Positions 1 to 4,685 of a stretch of DNA of 9,061 bases are shown one piece after another. This stretch comes from Desulfobacteraceae bacterium. Lineage in GTDB: Bacteria > Desulfobacterota > Desulfobacteria > Desulfobacterales > Desulfobacteraceae. The stretch's first letter is position 1; the number at the start of each line of letters is the position of its first letter. The translations under genes were made by a program, and so were the position numbers. The notes under the pieces are model-generated. The model was given only the letters and a program-made list of their open reading frames with translations, had not been told where the DNA came from and made no database searches. The stretch covers positions 1-9,061 of the forward strand of contig WFQS01000157.1 of assembly GCA_015486915.1 (NCBI GenBank). The letters are read 5' to 3'.

Positions 1-172
1 CGATATCCGGGAGCGCTTCCATCAGTTCAGGATCATAGTTTAATCCTTCCATCCCGGCTCTGCCGGTGGGATATTTAAACAATCCTTCCGGATTTCTGGC
101 CACTTTTTCATATTTTTCGTGAATACCGGATTTTATCCGGTCCTTATCCTTCTGCGATATTTGAGTCTGCAT
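1..172 (-). CDS. ArsM-like SAM-dependent methyltransferase, N-terminus only
   Basis: The frame opens with ATG at 172-170 and runs open for 57 codons off the left edge. The protein begins MQTQISQKDKDRIK and contains KYEKVARNPEGLFKYPTGRA followed by NYDPELMEALPD. This helical lead followed by the YPTGRAG and NYDPEL blocks is what I recognise from the N-terminus of ArsM-type (arsenite) methyltransferases and their close relatives, just before the SAM-binding motif, which is outside the window. The family transfers methyl groups from SAM to arsenite in the cytoplasm. The sequence AAGGTGG lies five bases before the ATG and can act as ribosome binding site. The start overlaps the last 40 bases of the upstream truncated permease frame, so the two are probably translationally coupled in the ArsR-controlled operon. 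Neither the glycine-rich SAM loop nor the arsenite-binding cysteines can be checked here, so substrate is inferred from family and operon context only. Confidence 0.62.
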   Translation of the reverse strand, partial: MQTQISQKDKDRIKSGIHEKYEKVARNPEGLFKYPTGRAGMEGLNYDPELMEALPDI

Positions 173-690
173 AGCGCCACCTTTTTGGGTTCATGGCCCA
201 GGTAAATTAATGCTGGAGAGATAACCCCGCCGCCGCCAACGCCCAGCAGGCCGGAAAGATATCCTGCAAAGGCACCAATACCCATACCGACGAAAATATC
301 CTTACGACTTTTATCAATACTTTTCCTACGTCTGGGCTTATAAAACAGAATCATGCTGCCGGCAAAAATCAGAAAAGCGGCAAACAGCCCCAAAAGTATT
401 GAACGTTCAAAATATTTGCTGGTGATGGCCCCTAAGGGAGCAATGACAAGAGAGATGCCTACTATGGGTACTGCGATCTGAAAGGGTACCAGCTTTTTTT
501 TGATGTTTTGTATTGAAGCTGCAGTCAATCCAACACCGTTTAAGAATAATCCAGTGGGAATTGCCACCTCAAGTGGAATCCCCAACCAGAAGAAAATGGG
601 GATAAAGATAAACGCAGCCCCCATCCCCGCCATGGCTAAAATGGCACTGAAAATCAGGACAATAAAGCCACAGATGATTTCAATGCCCAT
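133..690 (-). CDS. TauE/SafE-family permease, C-terminally truncated
   Basis: The 185-residue membrane protein has a hydrophobic N-terminus and the glycine-rich first-half motif GMGAAFIFIPIFFWLGIPLE, then further membrane segments (about 70-90 and 97-115), a basic loop KPRRRKSIDKSRK, and the second-half motif GLLGVGGGGVISPALIYLG. That is the internal duplication typical of TauE/SafE permeases, which export sulfite, sulfoacetate or other small anions. Members are usually about 250 residues with about eight helices. Here the second half stops right after its glycine motif: after HEPKKVA the sequence becomes an unrelated basic tail (LCRLKYRRRIRTG) and ends in TAA, missing roughly 60-70 residues. 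The bases coding that tail are also the ATG region of the next gene. The start ATG overlaps the stop of the upstream gene as TAATG. The product may be a remnant; function is doubtful. Confidence 0.75.
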   Translation of the reverse strand: MGIEIICGFIVLIFSAILAMAGMGAAFIFIPIFFWLGIPLEVAIPTGLFLNGVGLTAASIQNIKKKLVPFQIAVPIVGISLVIAPLGAITSKYFERSILLGLFAAFLIFAGSMILFYKPRRRKSIDKSRKDIFVGMGIGAFAGYLSGLLGVGGGGVISPALIYLGHEPKKVALCRLKYRRRIRTG

Positions 691-1040
691 TATTCAATAC
701 CCACTACCACTGATCCATTAACGTCATTGTCTTTCTCCTTTTTGTTTCGTAACGGCAGGATTCTACAAGGCTCATTATTACTTGCCTGCATGCTGATTTT
801 TCCCTCACGGGTAAGTTTGCTGATAATAAAAATAACACTGTCACGCTCAAGTTTGAAATGATGCGCCACTGCCTCGGAATCAACCTGTTTGTTCTCCCGG
901 ACAAATGCGGTGACCAATCGTTCGATTTCTATCAACCAGTCATTAAAAAGCGTTTTTAATTCCGCAGTGGCATAGCCTTCCAGGTCATGGATGTAACTGA
1001 TGGCAGCCAAAACCTCTTTGCTCACATCAACAGGACTCAC
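690..1040 (-). CDS. winged-helix-like small protein (downstream segment of a TGA-interrupted frame)
   Basis: This 116-residue frame starts at GTG 1040 with no convincing ribosome binding site. It is mostly helical. Residues about 50-85 (VDSEAVAHHFKLERDSVIFI then SKLTREGKI) read like a winged-helix or helix-turn-helix unit: a first helix, a turn, a recognition-like helix and a K/R-E-G-K-I wing entry. I do not recognise a named family. The stop TAA overlaps the permease ATG by one base, implying coupled translation. The 54-codon frame upstream (1065-1229) is in the same reading frame, separated only by a TGA at 1067-1065 and eight codons. The lack of a ribosome binding site in front of GTG argues that this is the second part of one 179-codon gene rather than an independent gene. 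See the finding on the TGA for the possible explanations (nonsense mutation, selenocysteine, sequence error). Confidence 0.6.
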   Translation of the reverse strand: MSPVDVSKEVLAAISYIHDLEGYATAELKTLFNDWLIEIERLVTAFVRENKQVDSEAVAHHFKLERDSVIFIISKLTREGKISMQASNNEPCRILPLRNKKEKDNDVNGSVVVGIE

Positions 1041-1064
1041 ACCTGAGTCCGTGCAGTTCTGAAT

Positions 1065-1229
1065 TCACTGTTCCACCATTTCAATTGTTTCACTGTTTTG
1101 GCTCTTGTTCCGTGTTGGGTACCGCAGAATCTTTTTTTTTTCCTCTTCGGAAAAATCTTCCAGTAAAGCGGCAATCATGGTGCCGAGCAATTCCCTCTTA
1201 GAAGCGGATGGGTTCTTTTTTCTCGTCAT
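1065..1229 (-). CDS. 54-codon frame after arsR, N-terminal part of the TGA-interrupted protein
   Basis: ATG 1229-1227 opens a 54-codon frame ending at TGA 1067-1065. The peptide starts MTRKKNPSASKRELLGTMIA and continues with a strongly charged helical stretch (LLEDFSEEEKKKILRY) to ETIEMVEQ. It begins 17 bases after the arsR stop, with GGAG at 1243-1240, ten bases before the ATG, which is long but usable. The frame continues past the TGA directly into the 116-residue protein below without any further stop. A basic start followed by an acidic/basic helix is compatible with a DNA-binding or dimerising N-terminal segment, but no function can be assigned. It is either a short separate peptide or, more likely, the first third of a longer protein. 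Confidence 0.5.
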   Translation of the reverse strand: MTRKKNPSASKRELLGTMIAALLEDFSEEEKKKILRYPTRNKSQNSETIEMVEQ

Positions 1230-1245
1230 TGGTTATGTTCTCCAT

Positions 1246-1578
1246 CTATCCTTGTTTTCGTTGGTTGATGTCTGCCGATGCGGAGGCAATATTTTTTTCT
1301 ATCACAAACAAAGAATAAAAATCCCCAAGAAGATCAATCATCCCATGATGGGCGATGCTGTAATAGACAAACGGCCCCTGACGTCTGGCCGTAACCATTT
1401 GGGCCTCCCGCAAAGCACGCAGGTGAAAGGACACCAGGGTCTGTGAAAGCCCGGTAATATTAATAATTTCCGTCACAGACCGTTCTTTTTTGCCTATGGC
1501 CCGGAGGATATCCAGACGGTTGCCGTCACTGAGAAGCTTGAAGTATTTTGCCAGTTTTTTCATATTCATCGTATTCAT
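1246..1578 (-). CDS. ArsR/SmtB-family transcriptional repressor
   Basis: This small winged-helix repressor is 110 residues long from the chosen start (MNTMNMKKL). It shows the ArsR layout: KYFKLLSDGNRLDILRAI as the first helices, SVTEIINITGLSQTLVSFHL as helix-turn-helix with the SQxxVSxHLxxL recognition pattern, then AQMVTARRQGPFVYYSI as the wing. I prefer ATG 1578 over an in-frame ATG at 1590 because GGAG (1588-1585) sits six bases before 1578. The family dimerises on operators of the ATAT...ATAT type and leaves when a metal, metalloid or other ligand binds. No cysteine occurs anywhere in the protein, so the classical ELCVCDL arsenite site and the two-cysteine persulfide site are both absent. 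The inducer is therefore unknown. A promoter and palindromic operator lie directly upstream, indicating autoregulation of the operon. Confidence 0.9.
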   Translation of the reverse strand: MNTMNMKKLAKYFKLLSDGNRLDILRAIGKKERSVTEIINITGLSQTLVSFHLRALREAQMVTARRQGPFVYYSIAHHGMIDLLGDFYSLFVIEKNIASASADINQRKQG

Positions 1579-1584
1579 ATGCAA

Positions 1585-1588
1585 CTCC
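1585..1588 (-). promoter_or_regulatory. ribosome binding site deciding the arsR start
   Basis: GGAG on the minus strand lies six bases before ATG 1578. The upstream ATG at 1590 would use only a distant GAGG inside the operator, so 1578 is the better start. Confidence 0.55.
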
Positions 1589-1592
1589 ATTT

Positions 1593-1612
1593 ATATGAGC
1601 CTCAACTCATAT
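1593..1612 (-). promoter_or_regulatory. palindromic ArsR-type operator
   Basis: A perfect inverted repeat of seven bases, ATATGAG-N6-CTCATAT, ends 14 bases before the preferred arsR start and lies a few bases downstream of the -10 box, so it would cover the transcription start. ArsR/SmtB operators are typically imperfect 12-2-12 palindromes with ATATGA/TCATAT ends, so this is the obvious autoregulatory site. The assignment of ArsR to it is inferred from position and sequence type. Confidence 0.8.
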
Positions 1613-1615
1613 GAA

Positions 1616-1643
1616 AATATAAAGCAATGCTTTCAATTGTCAA
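1616..1643 (-). promoter_or_regulatory. sigma70-like promoter of the arsR operon
   Basis: On the minus strand a perfect TTGACA (-35, 1643-1638) is followed after 16 bases by TATATT (-10, 1621-1616). The predicted start falls in the palindromic operator just downstream, a standard repressor-blocking layout. It is the only strong promoter I can see in the window. Confidence 0.75.
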
Positions 1644-2033
1644 TGAAAATATTGCCATAACCTCAAAGGTCTCATTGAGATGAAAGGATTATCAGGCTAT
1701 AAATATTTAACTTGTGGTCAGCGGCGCTGTGAAAATGTCATAAATTTCATGGTTTAAAAATGTAGTAAGAAAAAACCAGTAGGTATGATGTTTTCCGGCT
1801 GGTTTTTATGATTATTTTTCGTTTATTTCTTTCATTCCATATATTTGTTGAAAAATTTGTCTTGCACTATAATTATGCCTTTCGAATATCTGTACTATGG
1901 TATTTTTAAATGGTTCAGCTTAATAGGATGGGTTCAGAAACGCAGAGACCACGGTGGTGTTATTTTATTGATTTAAAAAACCTGAGTGTTTACTGAAAAT
2001 TGAATTTACAGAAAATTTTTTACACTATTGTGT
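1644..2033. other. gene-free gap between the arsR promoter and the Fic stop
   Basis: About 390 AT-rich bases with no convincing frame on either strand. They hold a candidate terminator for the Fic transcript (1771-1807) and a small perfect palindrome TCTCA-T-TGAGA at 1670-1680, upstream of the -35 box. That palindrome shares CTCA/TGAG with the operator and could be an accessory site, but it is short. The rest shows nothing I can assign. Confidence 0.5.
1771..1807 (-). terminator. candidate terminator downstream of Fic, possibly bidirectional
   Basis: AAAAACCAG (1771-1779) and CTGGTTTTT (1799-1807) form a perfect nine-base stem with a 19-base loop, in which GG/CC can pair further. Read on the minus strand the stem ends in CTGGTTTTTTCTT, so a U tract follows for the Fic transcript, about 230 bases after its stop. 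The stem is AT-rich and the plus direction also ends in five T, so strength and direction are uncertain. Confidence 0.42.
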
Positions 2034-3095
2034 TTATCCTTTCATTGTTAATAAATTCATTAATTTCTCATTTATATAGTAATTTCCTGTTCCTAATTTT
2101 TGTTTTTTCAATAATCCGTCTTTTGTCAATTCATTTAAATATTTTGCTGCTGTAATTCTTGAAATTCCTAAATCTCTTTCTATAAACGCAATTTTAGTAT
2201 AGGGATGTTTAAATAAATTATTTAACAAATCCTGACTGTAAAATTTATAGTTGTTGCGAAGAAGATTTTTATATTCAAAAATTAATTCCCTGATGTTTCC
2301 TATCAATACAATTGTTTCTTTTGATATTTGTTCAACTGCATCAAGCATATAAAACAACCAGTTTTCCCAATTTTCTGTTTCTCTAATTTCTTGCAGCAGT
2401 TTATAATACATCCCTTTATTCAGAATTATATATCGGCTTAAATACAACACGGGAAGATTCAATAAATCCTGCATGACCAAATACAACACATTAATAATTC
2501 GTCCGGTTCGTCCGTTGCCGTCATAAAAGGGGTGAATACTTTCAAATTGATAATGAATTATTGACATTTTTACTAATGGATCAAAATCAGACATTGTATT
2601 CTCGTTGATAAATTGTTCCAGATTTGACATTAAATCCAATATCTCCGAATATTCTTGTGGTGGAGTATAAACTGTTTTTTCTGTGGCATCATTTTTTAAG
2701 GCGGTTCCTGGCAGTTTTCTAAATCCTGCATTGTTTTTTTCCAATTCCGATTGTATGGCAATAATATCTCTGTTTGAAAGAATTTTATTTTTTGAAATTA
2801 AAGCAAAGCCTTTTTTCAATGCAGATATGTAATTCTGAACTTCTTTTGCATTTAATGATTTAAAGCCATCAAGATTTAATTCTGCTTTGTAAATATCATC
2901 ATGTGTTGTAATTATGTTTTCTACTGCTGAACTATCTTTTGCTTCCTGAAGTCCTAATGTATTAATCAAGATATTTTCATTGGGAATAGTTGCAACAATC
3001 CCTTTTAGTTCAGCCAATGCCCTATGTGCTTTGGTAAGTTTTTTTAAAACTTTTCTCGATTCAATATCCTTCTCAATCGGTAATTTCCTTAACAT
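2034..3095 (-). CDS. Fic/DOC-family protein, class II, with C-terminal winged helix
   Basis: Fic proteins transfer AMP (sometimes another nucleotide moiety) to hydroxyl side chains of target proteins. The catalytic motif HPFYDGNGRTGR is intact at residues 188-199 (353 residues from the preferred start): catalytic His188, Asp192 for magnesium, and the Gly-Asn-Gly-Arg anion nest. Upstream, SSAVEN at residues 55-60 fits the [ST]xxxE[GN] inhibitory motif placed before the Fic core, which makes it a class II, self-inhibited enzyme. The flap TVYTPPQEY precedes the motif. The C-terminus (about 297-345: IAFIERDLGISRITAAKYLN, ELTKDGLL) is a winged-helix domain, common in stand-alone Fic proteins. I chose ATG 3095 because AAAGAG lies seven bases upstream; the frame can extend to GTG 3122, but that start lies inside repeat R1. 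No antitoxin partner gene is adjacent. The gene looks more AT-rich than its neighbours, a mild hint of transfer. Confidence 0.93.
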   Translation of the reverse strand: MLRKLPIEKDIESRKVLKKLTKAHRALAELKGIVATIPNENILINTLGLQEAKDSSAVENIITTHDDIYKAELNLDGFKSLNAKEVQNYISALKKGFALISKNKILSNRDIIAIQSELEKNNAGFRKLPGTALKNDATEKTVYTPPQEYSEILDLMSNLEQFINENTMSDFDPLVKMSIIHYQFESIHPFYDGNGRTGRIINVLYLVMQDLLNLPVLYLSRYIILNKGMYYKLLQEIRETENWENWLFYMLDAVEQISKETIVLIGNIRELIFEYKNLLRNNYKFYSQDLLNNLFKHPYTKIAFIERDLGISRITAAKYLNELTKDGLLKKQKLGTGNYYINEKLMNLLTMKG

Positions 3096-3110
3096 TTTAC
3101 ACTCTTTATG

Positions 3111-3240
3111 TATAACTGCCACGAGGCAGATCTGGATGCCCTCAGGCAGCCTCTAAGAATCAAAGATTCTGACAAATATAGGGCCGAAGGCGCGGAGCCA
3201 ACTCTTATTTTAATAAAGATTTACAGGAATTCCTTTATAT
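3111..3240 (-). repeat. dispersed structured repeat, copy R1 (class II)
   Basis: Read on the minus strand this copy starts ATATAAAGG, has a 5' hairpin (ATAAAG/CTTTAT), the block AGAGTTGGCTCCGCGCC (which matches copy R4), an extra perfect hairpin AGAATC-TTT-GATTCT, and the conserved 3' module GAGGC...ATCTGCC-TCGT-GGCAGTTATA. It ends about 15 bases before the Fic start. It meets copy R2 head to head at 3236-3241. Confidence 0.75.
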
Positions 3241-3332
3241 GAAACTCCTGTAAAGCACTTTGAATTATAAGAGTTTCATTGTTCGTTGTGAGGCAGTTTA
3301 ATAGTCTTCAGATCGACCTCATGGCCGTTATA
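3239..3332 (+). repeat. dispersed structured repeat, copy R2 (class I)
   Basis: Begins with a perfect nine-base stem, ATGAAACTC (3239-3247) and GAGTTTCAT (3271-3279), then GTTCGTTGTGAGGCA, which matches copy R6, and the 3' module CAGATCGACCTCATGGCCGTT. A second perfect nine-base pairing, TTTACAGGA (3220-3228) with TCCTGTAAA (3246-3254), competes with the first stem and reaches into R1. The terminal hairpin has one mismatch, so this copy is partly decayed. Confidence 0.75.
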
Positions 3333-3472
3333 AAAAATTATAAGATATATTTTTACAAATATACATTCTTTTGATAAGAAAATCAAATTATCTTTACAGA
3401 CTATTCTTGAAATGATAAATTTCCTGTTGTTTTTTTACATACATGGTTGGCGTTAGGCTGTTCATTTTTTTT
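3333..3472. other. AT-rich spacer between repeats R2 and R3
   Basis: No frame, promoter or RNA gene is evident. It contains a perfect six-base inverted repeat, TTTGAT-AAGAAA-ATCAAA, around 3373-3390, and long T runs. Nothing else can be supported. Confidence 0.5.
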
Positions 3473-3475
3473 TAT

Positions 3476-3568
3476 ATGAAAGAGCTCACTTTTGATAAAG
3501 TAACAGATGCTCTTTTTATTTCCATTGTGAGGCGCTGTAACGCGGTTAAGATCCGCCTCATGGCGGTT
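3476..3568 (+). repeat. dispersed structured repeat, copy R3 (class I, best preserved)
   Basis: The 93-base unit aligns without gaps to copy R6 (8477-8569) at 77 of 93 positions. The 5' hairpin has outer stem AAAGAGC/GCTCTTT and inner stem ACTTT-TGAT-AAAGT, and is followed by a T-rich run. The 3' module has TGAGGCG pairing with CGCCTCA, or alternatively CCGCC-TCAT-GGCGG. It runs directly into copy R4 through TTTTATATGAA. Confidence 0.88.
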
Positions 3569-3572
3569 TTAT

Positions 3573-3684
3573 ATGAAACTCCGATCAATTTCCTTTCGGA
3601 GTGAGAGTTGGCTCCGCGCCTGCGGCCCATGTTTTGTTGAAAGGCTGTCTGAGAGAATCCAGCTCGGCCTCATGGCGGTTATAT
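3573..3684 (+). repeat. dispersed structured repeat, copy R4 (class II)
   Basis: Starts ATGAAACTCCGA; ACTCCGA (3578-3584) pairs perfectly with TCGGAGT (3596-3602). Then follow the class II block AGAGTTGGCTCCGCGCC, AGGCTGTCTGAGAG, and the 3' module CTCGGCCTCATGGCGGTTATA. It is head to tail with R3 and ends 15 bases before the in-frame GTG at 3700 of the rhomboid frame. Confidence 0.8.
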
Positions 3685-3741
3685 GAAAAATGTTAACAAG
3701 TGAGGACCTCTGCAATAAAATATTTATTGTACCATAAAACT

Positions 3742-4614
3742 ATGAAAGAACACTTAAACAATCTTACAGAAAAGCAGACCAATTTATTCATACTTGTTCT
3801 TGAATCCCAGGGGATAGAAGTTGATTTTATAAGAAACGAAACAGGTTTTGATTTACTTATAGATGAGAAAGATGTTGATTCTGCAATAAAAGCCATAACA
3901 AAATTTCATCGGGAAAATTTAAAAATACACGATCAAAACGAAATTGATCTGTTTTCCATGCCCCTTGAAAAATCTGTGATGATTTTTTCAGTACTTGTAC
4001 TTACAGCCATATATTCCGGCTCTGTTTATTCTGGCAACGAAAGAAAAATAATTATGGAGTATGGCTCCTCAGCCTTCTATATCCTTAATGGTGAATACTA
4101 TAGAATCGTTACTGCACTTATGCTCCATGCAGGGGTTGCGCACCTTGCCGGAAATATTGCAGGACTTCTTGCCTTTGGCATTCCGGTATGCACCATGGCG
4201 GGTTCAGGTGCCGGGCTTCTTCTGCTGATTGTTTCAGGTGCAGCGGGAAATCTCGTCAATGCATATATGTACAGGACAGCACATATTTCCATAGGTGCTT
4301 CAACATCTGTCATGGGTGCTGCAGGTATTCTTGTGGCCTTTCAGACAATTAAAAAATTTAAAATTTCCGGGGTCACACACCGTCTCATCATTCCCCTTGG
4401 AGCAGGAGCAGCTCTTCTCGGTATGTTAAGCGGAGGGAAAAATACAGATATTTCTGCCCATTTTTTTGGATTTATCGCAGGACTTATATCCGGTCTTATC
4501 TTCTCTTTTTTCCAAAAAAGAGAAAATTATTCAAAAAATGCACACCAGATAGATAACTATTGTTTGTTTTTTGCACTTGCAATTATTATTATTTCGTGGT
4601 TGAAACTAATTTGA
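3742..4614 (+). CDS. rhomboid-family intramembrane serine protease
   Basis: Rhomboids cut membrane proteins within or near a transmembrane helix, using a Ser-His dyad. From ATG 3742 the protein has 290 residues. The first ~75 are soluble (KEHLNNLTEKQTNLFILVLE, then an alpha/beta stretch ending KFHRENL), a small DUF2007-like domain often seen in front of delta-proteobacterial rhomboids. The membrane core shows YYRIVTALMLHAGVAHLAGN (HxxxxHxxxN), SIGASTSVMGAAG with catalytic Ser187, and ISAHFFGFIAGLISG with His240, all present, so it is probably active. A further hydrophobic segment ends the protein. The frame can be extended to GTG 3700, which abuts repeat R4; neither start has a clear ribosome binding site, and I prefer ATG because the homologous domain appears to begin there. 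The sensor kinase starts 71 bases after the stop, so the two are likely co-transcribed. The substrate is unknown. Confidence 0.9.
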   Translation: MKEHLNNLTEKQTNLFILVLESQGIEVDFIRNETGFDLLIDEKDVDSAIKAITKFHRENLKIHDQNEIDLFSMPLEKSVMIFSVLVLTAIYSGSVYSGNERKIIMEYGSSAFYILNGEYYRIVTALMLHAGVAHLAGNIAGLLAFGIPVCTMAGSGAGLLLLIVSGAAGNLVNAYMYRTAHISIGASTSVMGAAGILVAFQTIKKFKISGVTHRLIIPLGAGAALLGMLSGGKNTDISAHFFGFIAGLISGLIFSFFQKRENYSKNAHQIDNYCLFFALAIIIISWLKLI

Positions 4615-4674
4615 TAAAAAAATTAACAAATCCACGAAACAGACACGCTTCAAATATCTTTTTTGTTCTGCACC

Positions 4675-4678
4675 GGAG
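4675..4678 (+). promoter_or_regulatory. ribosome binding site deciding the sensor kinase start
   Basis: GGAG sits seven bases before ATG 4686. The open frame extends to a TTG at 4560 inside the rhomboid gene, but the residues between look non-protein-like, and the ATG is followed at once by a signal-type hydrophobic stretch. Confidence 0.75.
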
Positions 4679-4685
4679 ACAACAG

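Larger units (their letters stand above)
3181..3628. repeat. 25-bp inverted repeat shared by R1 and R4
   Basis: Bases 3181-3205 are the reverse complement of 3604-3628 with 24 of 25 positions matching. The conserved core is AGAGTTGGCTCCGCGCCT. Weaker inverted similarity continues outward to about 3111 and 3684. The two arms are the class II-specific blocks of repeats R1 and R4 in opposite orientation. No transposase or other frame lies between them. Confidence 0.85.

Noticed and set aside
1105..1446. Plus-strand 113-codon frame antisense to arsR and its neighbour
   Set aside because: Shadow frame; the minus-strand ArsR protein, promoter and operator explain the region.
1845..1872. Plus-strand promoter-like TTGTTG-N17-TATAAT
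   Set aside because: The -35 matches only three of six bases and no plus-strand gene follows.
3096..3122. Fic start at GTG 3122
   Set aside because: The extra nine residues come from repeat R1; ATG 3095 has a better ribosome binding site.
2034..3122. Fic protein as toxin of a two-gene toxin-antitoxin pair
   Set aside because: No small antitoxin frame next to it; the inhibitory motif lies in the same protein.
3452..3458. GTTAGGC resembling an integron attC core site in a repeat-rich gap
   Set aside because: No matching RYYYAAC partner at a suitable distance, no integrase, and the surrounding hairpins do not fit attC geometry.
4501..4524. Perfect 11-base inverted repeat TTCTCTTTTTT-CC-AAAAAAGAGAA near the end of the rhomboid gene
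   Set aside because: It lies inside coding sequence for FSFFQKRE, is A/T-homopolymer rich and has a two-base loop; more likely codon coincidence than a terminator.
4560..4685. N-terminal extension of the sensor kinase to TTG 4560
   Set aside because: It overlaps the rhomboid gene, looks like out-of-frame translation, and ATG 4686 has a good ribosome binding site and signal-type helix.
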